Positions 42,953 to 51,605 of a stretch of 64,000 nucleotides of DNA are shown here, piece after piece. The position numbers and the translations under genes are program-made. The notes beneath the pieces were generated by a model. The model did no database searches. It was not told the DNA's origin and saw only the letters and a program-made list of their open reading frames with translations. The first letter of the stretch is position 1, and every line of letters starts with the position of its first letter. The stretch lies in the NCBI RefSeq assembly GCF_007828865.1, contig NZ_VIVK01000001.1, positions 3,720,001 through 3,784,000 on the forward strand, in the 5' to 3' direction. The stretch is from Kribbella amoyensis. GTDB lineage: Bacteria; Actinomycetota; Actinomycetes; Propionibacteriales; Kribbellaceae.

Positions 42953-44077
42953 GTGAAGCCGGTTTGGGACGTGGTCGTGGTCGGCGCCGGACCCGCCGGA
43001 GCCTCGGCCGCCTTGGGCGCGCTCGCCGTGGATCCGCGGTTGTCGGTGCTGCTGCTGGACCGGGAGGACTTCCCGAGGGACAAGGCTTGTGGGGACGGAA
43101 TCGCGCCGCACGTGCTCGACCTGCTGGCCGACGTCGGGGTGACGGGGGTGCTGGACGACTGGACGCCCGTGCGGCGATTCTGCCTCGAACGGGGTTCGCT
43201 GGCGGTTGACCGTGAACTCGCGCGTCCGACCTGGGTGGTGCCGCGGACGGTGTTCGACGAGCGCCTGGTTGCGGCGGCTCGATCGGCGGGTGCCCAGCTC
43301 GTACGGCATCGCGTGCGCGACCTGCGGGTGGACGGCGACACGGTGCTGTTGGACGGGTCGCTCACGGGGCGCATCGTGATCGGAGCCGACGGTGCGCACT
43401 CCGTCGTACGCCGGGTCGCCGGTGGTCGCCGTGGTCCGACTGCGCTCGCGTTGCGGGGGTATGCGCCGACGCCGCCGAACCGGTCCGCGCAGCAGGCGAT
43501 CGTGTACGGTCCAGGGCCGCAACCGTCGTACGCGTGGTCCTTCGACCGGGGTGACGGTCTGTCCAACGTCGGGTACGGCGAAGCGCTCACCGGACGACGC
43601 CAGCACCCGACCCGGACCGAGTTGCTGAACCGGCTGGAGGACCTGCTGCCGGGTGCGACGGACGGCGGTACGGACTGGCGGGCGCACCACCTGCCGCTGA
43701 CGAGCTGGAGCTGGCGCCCGGGGAAGGGCCGAGTCCTGCTCACCGGCGACGCGGCCGGCCTGGTGAATCCGATGACGGGTGAGGGCATCTACTACGCCGT
43801 GGCCACCGGTCTGTCGGCGGGACGAGCGGCTGCCGGGTCCCTCCGTGACGGTGACGGGCGCGGCGCGGGCACGGCTTACCGGCAGCTGAGTTCGCCGTTG
43901 AACCGGCACTTCCGCCACACCGCGTTGGCCGCGCTGCTGACCCAGTCCGGCCGGGTCCTCGACGCGGGGATCCGGGCGGCGGCCGCGGACCAGCAGGTGT
44001 TCGACGACCTGGTCGAGCTGGGCCTCGCCGACGGCGGCCTGACCCGCCCCCTCGTCCGCGGTTTGTTCGGCCGCTGA
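42953..44077 (+). CDS. Geranylgeranyl reductase-like FAD flavoprotein
   Basis: 374 residues; GTG after GGGGAGGGG. The FAD site is VVVVGAGPAGASAA; DKACGDGI is the characteristic motif of geranylgeranyl reductases, and GDAAGLVNPMTGEGIYYA the second FAD motif. Members saturate isoprenoid chains (menaquinone, lipid or chlorophyll side chains). In an actinomycete, menaquinone side-chain reduction (MenJ-like) is a reasonable guess. Confidence 0.85.
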   Translation: MKPVWDVVVVGAGPAGASAALGALAVDPRLSVLLLDREDFPRDKACGDGIAPHVLDLLADVGVTGVLDDWTPVRRFCLERGSLAVDRELARPTWVVPRTVFDERLVAAARSAGAQLVRHRVRDLRVDGDTVLLDGSLTGRIVIGADGAHSVVRRVAGGRRGPTALALRGYAPTPPNRSAQQAIVYGPGPQPSYAWSFDRGDGLSNVGYGEALTGRRQHPTRTELLNRLEDLLPGATDGGTDWRAHHLPLTSWSWRPGKGRVLLTGDAAGLVNPMTGEGIYYAVATGLSAGRAAAGSLRDGDGRGAGTAYRQLSSPLNRHFRHTALAALLTQSGRVLDAGIRAAAADQQVFDDLVELGLADGGLTRPLVRGLFGR

Positions 44078-44102
44078 GTTTCCCGGCAGGTCCGTCGGGT
44101 AC
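44078..44102 (+). promoter_or_regulatory. SigB-type promoter candidate for the release-factor-like gene
   Basis: GTTT-N15-GGGTAC, the best match in the window to the SigB-type consensus, ending nine bases before ATG 44112; the message would be nearly leaderless. Confidence 0.55.
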
Positions 44103-44111
44103 CCGGGCGGC

Positions 44112-45197
44112 ATGGACATCTCGCGCCTGACTCCTGTGTACGAAGCCGGTGGTCCGTTCGCCACGGTCACGCTCGACGTCAGCCACGACAGCGAGACGGC
44201 GGCACGCGAGCACGAACTCAGGGTCCGGGACGCCGGTTCGGACCTGGATCGGCAAGGTGCGCCGGAAGCGGTGATCCGGGCGGTGACCGATCCGCTGGCC
44301 GAGAACCCGGCCGAGCCCGCCCCCCAGGCCCGGACCGTGGTCGGGAACCGGGACGGCGTCCGGTTCGACGAGCTCGTGCACCGGCAGGTGGACCAGGCAG
44401 CGGTGAGCTGGTCCGCGCTGCCCGACCTGGCCGGCTGGGTGCGACTTGCCCAGGGCAACATCCGGTTCGTGCTGGCGCTGGTCGACCACGTCGGCGGTGA
44501 CGTCGCGGTGTACCGGTCGGAGGTGCCCGAGCCCGAGTTCGCGACCACGGCGGGCGGGGAGACGTACCACGTGCACAAGGTCCCGGTCGGCGGCTGGTCG
44601 GCACTGCGGTACCAGCACGAGACCGAGAACGTCTGGCGCCGGAACGCCGACGCGGTCGGCGACGAGGTGGAGAGCCGGGTACGCGAGGGCGTCAAGCTGG
44701 TCCTGGTCGCCGGCGACGCGCGCTCCGTGAGCCATCTGCTGAACCGGCTGGAGAAGGTTCAGGCGACCGTGGTCCGGCTGGACAGTGGTGGCCGCGCGGA
44801 CGACGGTGGTGGCGAGGCGATGCGGCAGGCGATCCGCGAAGCGCTGCAGGAGTACGCGGTCGCGCGTCAGCTCGAACTGGTGCACCGGCTGAAGGACCGG
44901 CTCGGTCAGGGGTTCGCGGTCGCGACCGGGGTCCGGGACGTGGCCGACGCGTTCGTCCAAGGCCAGGTGGAAACGCTGCTGCTCGACCCGGACGGCGCCG
45001 CGGACCACGAGCTGCTCCCGAAGGACCACCCCGGCCTCGTCCTCGGCGACGTACCGGAAGACGAAGCGGTGCGCGCCGACCAAGCACTGCTCGCGGCGGC
45101 GGCTCTGACGAGCGCGGAGGTGACGGCGCTACCGCTGGTCGCCATCGCGGGGACGCCGGCGGCTGCCCTGCTGCGGTGGGACAACCACGAGAGCTGA
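44112..45197 (+). CDS. Rv2629-like bacterial release-factor-family protein (baeRF/Vms1 type)
   Basis: 361 residues. The layout (central VLVAGDARSVSHLLNRL block, then AIREALQEYAVARQLELVHRLKDRLGQG, C-terminal domain ending LPLVAIAGTPAAALLRW) matches the eRF1-like/Vms1 family proposed to act on peptidyl-tRNA or hibernating ribosomes in mycobacteria under hypoxia. Cotranscription with a small hydrophilic gene is likely. The SigB-type promoter suggests stress expression. Confidence 0.8.
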   Translation: MDISRLTPVYEAGGPFATVTLDVSHDSETAAREHELRVRDAGSDLDRQGAPEAVIRAVTDPLAENPAEPAPQARTVVGNRDGVRFDELVHRQVDQAAVSWSALPDLAGWVRLAQGNIRFVLALVDHVGGDVAVYRSEVPEPEFATTAGGETYHVHKVPVGGWSALRYQHETENVWRRNADAVGDEVESRVREGVKLVLVAGDARSVSHLLNRLEKVQATVVRLDSGGRADDGGGEAMRQAIREALQEYAVARQLELVHRLKDRLGQGFAVATGVRDVADAFVQGQVETLLLDPDGAADHELLPKDHPGLVLGDVPEDEAVRADQALLAAAALTSAEVTALPLVAIAGTPAAALLRWDNHES

Positions 45198-45232
45198 CCG
45201 CGGCCGCGCCGCGCTGAGATCGGAGGACGAGG

Positions 45233-45481
45233 ATGGCTTGGTTGGCCAAGCTGAAGGAGCGCTGGTTCGCTCACCGCATCAACGAGGGCGACGCCCCGGC
45301 CGACACCGGAGTCGCCGCCAGCCGGGAAACCGGCGGAATCGCCGGCCACGACCCGACCGGCGACGCCCAGTCGACCACCGGCACCGGAAAGAACCAAACG
45401 TTCGTAGGCCGCCCAGCCGGCGACGACGACGGCTACACAGGCCGAACCGGAGCCGAAGCCCGAGCCGAGGAGAAGGAGTAG
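45233..45481 (+). CDS. Small hydrophilic protein of unknown function
   Basis: 82 residues. A basic N-terminal helix (MAWLAKLKERWFAHRIN) precedes a Gly/Asp/Thr-rich, probably disordered tail ending AEEKE. RBS GGAGGA 7-12 nt upstream. It follows the release-factor-like gene by 35 bp and probably shares its transcript. No family recognised. Confidence 0.65.
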   Translation: MAWLAKLKERWFAHRINEGDAPADTGVAASRETGGIAGHDPTGDAQSTTGTGKNQTFVGRPAGDDDGYTGRTGAEARAEEKE

Positions 45482-45518
45482 TACGCGTCGTGGGCTCGCT
45501 GGGCGGTAACTTCTCGGG

Positions 45519-46151
45519 GTGGACTCCACTGATCCCAAGGACTTGGTTCGCCGTGGGTACGACGCTGTTTCCGCGCGGTACGACGAGGTTTACGGTGCGG
45601 AGACGAAGTACGAGGCTCTGCTGAGTGAGATCTGCGAGCTGGTACCGGTGGGTGGGGCGGTGCTGGATGTCGGTTGCGGGAGTGGAGTGCCTGTCGCGCG
45701 GACGCTGGCGACCGCCGGGTACCGGGTTGTCGGGATCGATCTCAGCGAGGTGCAGGTCCGTCGGGCGCGGGAGCAGGTGCCTGCGGCGGAGTTCATCCAC
45801 GCCGATGTGATGACGGCTTCCTTCGATCCAGCGTCGTTCGATGCCGTGGTCTCGTTGTTCGCGCTGATCCACCTTCCGCTGGCCGAGCAGCAGGATCTGC
45901 TCGGCCGGATCGCTGGCTGGCCTCGGCCGGGAGGTCACTTCGTGGCGACCACCGGGCACGGCGAATGGACCGGTACCGAAGAGAACCGGCTCGGCGGTGG
46001 AGCCCCGATGTGGTGGAGCCACGGGGACGCCGCCACCAACCGGAGCTGGATCCGGCAAGCAGGTCTGGAGATCGACCGAGAAGACTTCCTCCCCGAAGGC
46101 ACCGGCGGCCACGCCCTCTTCTGGGCCCACCGCCCGGGAAACCCCACCTGA
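45519..46151 (+). CDS. Class I SAM-dependent methyltransferase
   Basis: 210 residues, GTG start. SAM motif I VLDVGCGSGVPVAR, then GIDLSEVQVRRAR (acidic ribose ligand), and FDAVVSLFALIHLP. Substrate unknown. It overlaps nothing and ends 170 bp before the convergent HxlR stop; that gap shows no gene. Confidence 0.88.
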   Translation: MDSTDPKDLVRRGYDAVSARYDEVYGAETKYEALLSEICELVPVGGAVLDVGCGSGVPVARTLATAGYRVVGIDLSEVQVRRAREQVPAAEFIHADVMTASFDPASFDAVVSLFALIHLPLAEQQDLLGRIAGWPRPGGHFVATTGHGEWTGTEENRLGGGAPMWWSHGDAATNRSWIRQAGLEIDREDFLPEGTGGHALFWAHRPGNPT

Positions 46152-46320
46152 CAACCAACCTCCACCCGCTCACGTCCAGCACCGCAGATCGCCCGCCGGG
46201 TCCACCCGCCTCAACCAAGCTGCGAGCTCGCTCGCGGACCCGGCCGCGGGTGACGTCGGCGGACCTGCGCACGTCAACTTTCGCTGGGTTCTCTCAGAAA
46301 TCTCTTGTGTTCAAGGGGTT

Positions 46321-46803
46321 TCAGGCTTCTTGGGCGGTCGGGCCTGGGCGGAAGGCTGTTTCGCGCGGGGTCGGTTCGTGGCCTGCTTGGCAGCGGAGGA
46401 CTACCTGGACTTCTGCTTCGCAGCCGCGGTGGTGGGCTACCAGAGGCGGACCGCCGGGGATCGGGAGGTGCTGGTCGCCCCACTGGACCAGGGCGACCAG
46501 GACCGGGTACAGGTCGAGGCCGGCTTCGGTGAGGCGGTACTCGGAGCGTTCCCGCTGGCCCGGGACGCGGTACGGGACACGGTGGAGGAGGCCTCGGTCG
46601 ATCAGGCGGGTGAGGCGGTCGGTGAGGACCTGGCGGGGGATGTCGGTGCGGGCGCGGATGTCCTCGAAGCGGCGGACGCCGAGGAAGACCTCGCGGAGCA
46701 CGTGGAACGTCCACTTCTCGCCGAGGATCTCCATCGTGCGGGAGATGGTGCAGTTGGCGGTGGACCAGCGCATCGCCTCGGGCAGGGTCTGCTCGGCTGT
46801 CAT
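46321..46803 (-). CDS. HxlR-family transcriptional regulator
   Basis: 160 residues from ATG 46803. The winged HTH with CTISRTMEILGEKWTFHVLREVFLGVRRFEDI is a textbook HxlR domain (Cys near the N-terminus in position to sense electrophiles or oxidants). The C-terminal extension of about 40 residues is GC-rich coding. The operator candidate at 46849-46873 sits just upstream. Confidence 0.88.
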   Translation of the reverse strand: MTAEQTLPEAMRWSTANCTISRTMEILGEKWTFHVLREVFLGVRRFEDIRARTDIPRQVLTDRLTRLIDRGLLHRVPYRVPGQRERSEYRLTEAGLDLYPVLVALVQWGDQHLPIPGGPPLVAHHRGCEAEVQVVLRCQAGHEPTPRETAFRPGPTAQEA

Positions 46804-46848
46804 GGTTCGAGGATAGGTCTGCTTGACAGACTCAGCCAGTGCGGCGAA

Positions 46849-46873
46849 CCTGACTCTGTGAATCAGACTCAGG
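46849..46873. promoter_or_regulatory. HxlR operator candidate
   Basis: CCTGACTCTG-N5-CAGACTCAGG, one mismatch between arms; a third CAGACTCAG lies at 46826-46834. It overlaps the start of the disrupted GNAT gene, the divergent neighbour. Confidence 0.5.
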
Positions 46874-47376
46874 TAGGCCGTGACGGTGTAGTCGTCCGGC
46901 CCGCGGTGGAGGCGGACCGGGACGCGCTCGCGAACATGCTGGCCGGGTTGTCCGAGCTGACCTTGTACTTCCGCTTCCAGACCGCGGTCGGGCGTCCGCC
47001 TCGGCCGTCGGTGGTGGAGCCCTTGCTCCGGCCGACGGGGGCCGCCTGGGTCGCCGAGCACGAGTGCCGGTTGATCGGTCACGTGATGTGGGCGTAGGCG
47101 CACGGCGACCTGGATTCGACGGCCGAGCTCGCCGTCGTCGTGAGCGAACCGCACCAGGGGAACGGGCTCGGGCTGCACCTGGTGTCGACCGCGGCCGCAC
47201 ACGCCCGGGCTGCCGGGGCGACCAGGTTCCTGCTCGTCGTGAGCGCCGCCAACGACAAGATGCTGCGGCTCGTCCGGCGGTACTGGCCGAGCCCGCGGAC
47301 CGAGCGTGACGGGGCGCTCCTCACCTTCCTCGTCCCCGCGGTACTCCCCGCCCGGACCGCGCTGGTCTCGGCCTGA
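46858..47376 (+). pseudogene. GNAT acetyltransferase interrupted by an in-frame amber codon
   Basis: GTG 46858 opens a frame coding VVVRPAVEADRDALANML...LTLYFRFQ, ending after GHVMWA at TAG 47095-47097. The same frame continues at once with AHGDLDSTAELAVVV and the acetyl-CoA motif HQGNGLGLHL up to the stop at 47376. Without the second half the cofactor site is lost, so it is a pseudogene unless the stop is read through or is a sequencing error. Codon usage does not change across the stop. Confidence 0.75.
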
Positions 47377-47386
47377 GGCCTGAGGG

Positions 47387-47962
47387 TCAGGCGCTGGCGA
47401 CCGCCGGCCCGGCTTCGGTGCCGCCGCTGTTGTTGAGTGCGCGCCGGACCACCAGGCCGATCGCGATGAAGACGGCGCCCCAGATCAGTGCCATCACGCC
47501 GAGCAGGACGGCGATCCCGACCACGGCCGCGCCCGGGTTGGCAGTGAACAGGATGCCGAGCACGATCGAGAGCACGGCGCTGAGGACGAGCAGCCAGCGT
47601 GGGGTCAGCAGGTCGCTGCGGAAGGCGGCGAAGAGTTCGAACAGGCCGCGGACGATCAGCCAGATGCCGAGGATCCAGGTCAGCGCGACCGCCGTCGTCG
47701 AGGGGTGGAAGATCGCGAAGAACGCCACCACCAGCGAGACCACGCCGAGCCCGGCCAGCCACCACCGGTTCCCGCCGGACCGTTGCTGGAACGCCTGCAC
47801 CAGTGCGCCGACCCCTTCCACCAGCGCCCAGAATCCCCACAGCAACGCCAGCGCGATCGCCGTCTCCAGCGGCCAGACGATGGCCAGGATGCCGAACACC
47901 ACCGCGAGCGCGCCCCGGACCACGAGTATCTTCCAGCCGAGCGTCAACCACTCCCGATCCAT
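47387..47962 (-). CDS. HdeD-family membrane protein
   Basis: 191 residues from ATG 47962; six membrane helices in three repeated pairs with WPLETAIALALLWGFWALVEG, HPSTTAVALTWILGIWLIVRG and NPGAAVVGIAVLLGVMALIWG. The repeated pattern defines HdeD/DUF308, linked to acid resistance in enterics; the role here is unknown. Confidence 0.9.
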   Translation of the reverse strand: MDREWLTLGWKILVVRGALAVVFGILAIVWPLETAIALALLWGFWALVEGVGALVQAFQQRSGGNRWWLAGLGVVSLVVAFFAIFHPSTTAVALTWILGIWLIVRGLFELFAAFRSDLLTPRWLLVLSAVLSIVLGILFTANPGAAVVGIAVLLGVMALIWGAVFIAIGLVVRRALNNSGGTEAGPAVASA

Positions 47963-48093
47963 CCCCGTCCCCTTCTCCGCCGGCTCCCGGACCCCTCCAT
48001 CGTTCGCCGGTTTCGCGTCGTTGACAACCACCGGTCACGGATCGTGATCGTTGCGGCCGGCATCGGTGTGCGCGGTGCCCGCGAGCCGGCGGA

Positions 48094-48639
48094 TCAGCGC
48101 GAGTACAACCCGGTCAGCCGGCCCTGGGCGAGGGCGAGGGAGACGGCCTCGCGGGCCTGGTCGAGCGAGGCGCCGTGGTTCAGCCCGGTCGGGGCCGGCA
48201 GGGCGTACACGGTGAAGCGGTAGTGGTGCGTACCGCTGGGCGGGCACGGTCCGAAGTACGACGGGTTGCCGGCCGAGTTCTTGCCCTGGACGACCGAGGT
48301 TCCCGAGTACGACTCCGGCAGCTCGGTCGTGTCGGGCGGGAGATCGAGGACGACCCAGTGGACGAACGTGCCCCGCGGCGCGTCCGGGTCGTCGAGGATC
48401 AGCGCGAGCGCCTGCGTCTCCGGCGGGACGTCCTGCCAGGCGAGCGGCGGTGAGACGTCGGCGCCGTCGCAGGTGTACCTGGCCGGGATCCGGTCGAAGT
48501 CCCCGAAGGCCGGGCTGGTCACGGTGATGAGGTTCGGTGCGGACATGGTCACCTCCGGTGCCGGCTGCGGGCGGGTGTCGCTGCACCCGCCCAGGATCGC
48601 CAGGGCAGCGAGCACCGCCGGAGCCAGGTGCGGTCGCAC
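48094..48639 (-). CDS. YbhB/YbcL-type PEBP lipoprotein
   Basis: 181 residues. The lipobox ILGGC (Cys19) anchors it to the outer face of the membrane. Phosphatidylethanolamine-binding-protein motifs: YTCDGADVSPPLAW, DDPDAPRGTFVHWVV and GPCPPSGTHHYRFTVYAL (anion-binding pocket). Ligand unknown. Confidence 0.9.
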   Translation of the reverse strand: MRPHLAPAVLAALAILGGCSDTRPQPAPEVTMSAPNLITVTSPAFGDFDRIPARYTCDGADVSPPLAWQDVPPETQALALILDDPDAPRGTFVHWVVLDLPPDTTELPESYSGTSVVQGKNSAGNPSYFGPCPPSGTHHYRFTVYALPAPTGLNHGASLDQAREAVSLALAQGRLTGLYSR

Positions 48640-48772
48640 CCTGCCAGCGTCTCACCGTGCTCCCGAACCGGCCAGGGCCCTCGTCCCGGCATCCGGGACT
48701 CGCGGGAAAGCGGTTGCTGACTCTCTCTAGGATGACCCGGTGACACCGAACTCCGAGCGCCGCTGACCGCGG

Positions 48773-49702
48773 GTGTCGTCCGTCGTCGGTGCGTTCGCCG
48801 CGCTGGTCGCCGTCGCCGTCCTGGGCTACCTGGTCGGCGTCTTCCGCGTGCTCCGGGCCGAGGACGAGCTGGTGCTGTCCCGGCTGGCGTTCTTCGTCGC
48901 GACCCCGGCGCTGATGTTCACCACGGTGGCGCGGGCCGACCTCGGGTCGATCTTCTCGCCGGTCCTGCTGACCAACTTGGCCAGCCTCTTCGTGGTCCAG
49001 GTGTTGTACCTGGGGATCGCGGTGCTGCTCTGGCGGCGGGACCGGAGCCGGGCCACGATCGGCGTGCTCGCGGCGTCGTACGTGAACGCGGGCAATCTCG
49101 GTGTCCCGGTCGCCGTGTACGTGCTCGGTGACGGGGCCCTGGTCGCGCCGGTCGTGCTGTTCCAGTTGCTCGTGATGGTGCCGGTCGCGTTCGCTGTGCT
49201 GGACGGCGATCGGCTGGGTTCGGGGCGCCGCGTCTCGCTGCGGGCCGTGCTCACGAGGCCACTGCGCAACCCGGTGACCGTTGCCACCCTGCTCGGTCTG
49301 CTCGTCGCCACGATCGGCGTCGAACTCCCCGAGGTCCTGCTCCGGCCGGTCGACCTGGTGGCCGCGGCCGCGGTCCCGGTCTCGTTGGTGGCGTACGGAC
49401 TCAGCCTGAGCGGGGCGCGTCAGTCGATCCGGCTCGGGCCGGGACCGGATCTCGCGCTCGCGGTCGCACTGAAGGCGTTCGTCCAGCCGGCGATCGCGTA
49501 CGCGTTCGGGCGCTGGGTCCTCGGACTGCACGGTGGCGAGCTGCTCGGTCCGACGCTGCTCGCGGCCTTGCCGACGGCGCAGAACGTGTACGTCTATGCC
49601 GTGCACTACCGAACCGGCCGGCGGCTGGCCCGGAGTGCCGTGCTCACCAGTACGTTGCTCGCGATCCCCGTGATGATGGCGATCAGCGGACTCCTCGGCT
49701 GA
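48773..49702 (+). CDS. AEC-family transporter (auxin efflux carrier type)
   Basis: 309 residues, GTG start, ten membrane helices; YVNAGNLGVPVAVYVLG and the terminal helices match AEC permeases. Bacterial members carry malate, malonate or other organic acids. No metabolic gene adjoins it to name the substrate. Confidence 0.88.
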   Translation: MSSVVGAFAALVAVAVLGYLVGVFRVLRAEDELVLSRLAFFVATPALMFTTVARADLGSIFSPVLLTNLASLFVVQVLYLGIAVLLWRRDRSRATIGVLAASYVNAGNLGVPVAVYVLGDGALVAPVVLFQLLVMVPVAFAVLDGDRLGSGRRVSLRAVLTRPLRNPVTVATLLGLLVATIGVELPEVLLRPVDLVAAAAVPVSLVAYGLSLSGARQSIRLGPGPDLALAVALKAFVQPAIAYAFGRWVLGLHGGELLGPTLLAALPTAQNVYVYAVHYRTGRRLARSAVLTSTLLAIPVMMAISGLLG

Positions 49703-49706
49703 TCGG

Positions 49707-50282
49707 TCAGGCGCTCGGACGCCAGCCAGGCGGCGGGTCCTCGCCGACGTGCCCGTCGACGGCCTCGCGGAGGAGATCGGCGTGACCGGTGTGCCGGCCG
49801 TACTCCTCGATCAGGTCGCAGACCAGTCGGCGCAGGCTCGCGTGGACGCCGTCCGGTGAGCTGACGTGGGCCTCCTGGTCGAGGCCGCCGTTCTCGATCG
49901 CGGCGTCCAGGGTCGCCCGCGAGCGTTCGACGGCGCCGTCCCAGTACGCGTACAGCTGCGCCGGGGTGTCCTTGGCGGCGGACTCGAACTCCCAGTCGTT
50001 GCTGCCGTTCCAGCCGAGCTCGGTCCAGGGTCCGGCGATCGGTTCGCCGCGCAGCTTGGCGGTGAACGTGTAGTCCTCCTGCGCCGCGAGGTGCTTGAGC
50101 AGTCCGCCGAGGGTGATGCTGGAGGCGCCGATCCGGGTACTCAGGCCGGCGGCGTCCAGGCCGTCCGCCTTCCAGCGGAAGGTGGCCCGCAACCGGTCGA
50201 GGGCGCCGAGCAGGTGCTCGACCTCGGTCCCGGCGAGCGGCGGCTCCCAAGGAGTCAGGGAGGTCTCGTCATGCGTGGTCAT
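49707..50282 (-). CDS. DinB-family (DUF664) protein
   Basis: 191 residues. The four-helix DinB fold shows in LLGALDRLRATFRWKADGL, SITLGGLLKHLAAQEDYTF and VCDLIEEYGRHTGHADLLREAVDG, which carry the three metal-ligand His. The family includes thiol-dependent transferases (mycothiol or bacillithiol), which fits an actinomycete. Convergent with the AEC gene by 4 bp. Confidence 0.88.
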   Translation of the reverse strand: MTTHDETSLTPWEPPLAGTEVEHLLGALDRLRATFRWKADGLDAAGLSTRIGASSITLGGLLKHLAAQEDYTFTAKLRGEPIAGPWTELGWNGSNDWEFESAAKDTPAQLYAYWDGAVERSRATLDAAIENGGLDQEAHVSSPDGVHASLRRLVCDLIEEYGRHTGHADLLREAVDGHVGEDPPPGWRPSA

Positions 50283-50328
50283 GGTGACCACCGTAGAACT
50301 GTTTCCGGACGATCGGCTTCCGGAAGGG

Positions 50329-50913
50329 TCAGTCTTCGTCCGGACGCGGTGGCAGCGTCGGGTACCCGGTCATCGGGTACAGCCCGATCGCGAACCCGTA
50401 CGAGGTGTCGCCCGAGCGCGGCAGCTTGTCGAACTCGTGGATGATCCCCTCGACCCGGTCCCAGAACTCGGCCGCGCGTTCCTCGGGGATGCGGGCGTGC
50501 CGGAGGAACGCGCGCAGCTGGCCCGCCTCGTACGCGCCGCTGGACTCCTGGGCCGCGACCTCGAAGTCGTTGAAGTCACCGGGCAGGCTCGAGCCGTCGG
50601 CCTGTTTGCGGCCCAGCCCGACGAAGAACATCCGCGCCGTCCGGCCGTAGTACCGCTCGTCGATGGCCCGCACCCGCCTGGTCCGGACGACGCGCAGCAG
50701 ACCGGCGTCGGCGAGGACGTTGACGTGGTGCGCGACCGTGCTCTTCGGGCGCCTGACCGCGGTCGCCAGCTCGGTCACCGTGGCGGCGCGTTCGTGCAGC
50801 AGGCCGAGGATCGTTGTCCGCAGCGGGTCGCCGATCGCGCGGACCTGCTCGGCGGTGGTGAGCTCGATCGTCTCCTCGAGCTCGTAGTCCGGGACCGCGG
50901 GATGGCTGGCCAT
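50329..50913 (-). CDS. ArsR-like HTH transcriptional regulator
   Basis: 194 residues from ATG 50913; ATG 50961 would place the palindromes inside the gene. Winged HTH: AIGDPLRTTILGLLHERAATVTELATAVRRPKSTVAHHVNVLADAGL. The C-terminal 90 residues are a helical effector domain. The target is unknown. Confidence 0.85.
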   Translation of the reverse strand: MASHPAVPDYELEETIELTTAEQVRAIGDPLRTTILGLLHERAATVTELATAVRRPKSTVAHHVNVLADAGLLRVVRTRRVRAIDERYYGRTARMFFVGLGRKQADGSSLPGDFNDFEVAAQESSGAYEAGQLRAFLRHARIPEERAAEFWDRVEGIIHEFDKLPRSGDTSYGFAIGLYPMTGYPTLPPRPDED

Positions 50914-50936
50914 GATCGGCTCAGCGTAGCAATCGG

Positions 50937-50958
50937 TCGAAAGATCTCGAACGTTCGA
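50937..50958. promoter_or_regulatory. Overlapping palindromes before the ArsR-like gene
   Basis: TCGA-N6-TCGA (50937-50950) overlaps the perfect palindrome TCGAACGTTCGA (50947-50958), 24 bp upstream of ATG 50913. Autoregulatory operator candidate. Confidence 0.5.
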
Positions 50959-50980
50959 CATCGCCGCCGATCCGGGCCGG

Positions 50981-51595
50981 TCAGCCGGCCGGATCCGGTG
51001 GGCTGAGCAGGCCGCGGGTGATCAGCCGCTGGTTGGCGGCGCTGCGTTCGGCCAGTGGCCCGGGGTCGAAGACCGGGGCGTCCAGGGTCGGGCCGATGAC
51101 CGGTTCGAGCAGCATCGGACCGAGGATCAGGAAGAGGGCCTGGTACGGCGCCCAGCGGGTGTCGGCCGCGTCGGCGGAGTCGTGGCCGGCCGCCTCACGG
51201 AGGGTGCGGAGCTGCTCGTCGGCGCCGGTCAGCAGCCGCTGGAACAGGGCGGTACCGGCAGGCCCGCCTTCGAGGAGGACACGGCGCAGGTAGTTGCGCC
51301 GCAGGCTGTCCGAGCCGAAGAGCTGGGCCGTGACGGAGCCGAGCGCCGCCAGTCCGCCGGCCGGTTCGAACTTGGCCAGCTCCTGGTCGAACGTGTCCAG
51401 TACGTCCTCGTCGACGGCCGCGCGCAGCCCGTCCTTGGAGCCGAAGTGGTGCCGCAGCAGAGCGTGCGAAACCCCTGCCTCGGTGGCGATCGCGCGCGTC
51501 GACGTCGCCTCGAACCCGTGCTCGGCGAACAGGTGCAGGGCCGCCAGCCGCAGCCGGGCCCGCGCGGTCAGGTCGGTCGGACGCGGCTCACTCAT
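50981..51595 (-). CDS. TetR-family transcriptional regulator
   Basis: 204 residues. HTH: STRAIATEAGVSHALLRHHFGSKDGL, a standard TetR DNA-binding domain; C-terminal ligand domain. Located 10 bp after the acyltransferase gene, so cotranscribed; the palindrome at that operon's start is its likely binding site. Confidence 0.9.
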   Translation of the reverse strand: MSEPRPTDLTARARLRLAALHLFAEHGFEATSTRAIATEAGVSHALLRHHFGSKDGLRAAVDEDVLDTFDQELAKFEPAGGLAALGSVTAQLFGSDSLRRNYLRRVLLEGGPAGTALFQRLLTGADEQLRTLREAAGHDSADAADTRWAPYQALFLILGPMLLEPVIGPTLDAPVFDPGPLAERSAANQRLITRGLLSPPDPAG

Positions 51596-51605
51596 CGCGC
51601 CGAGT

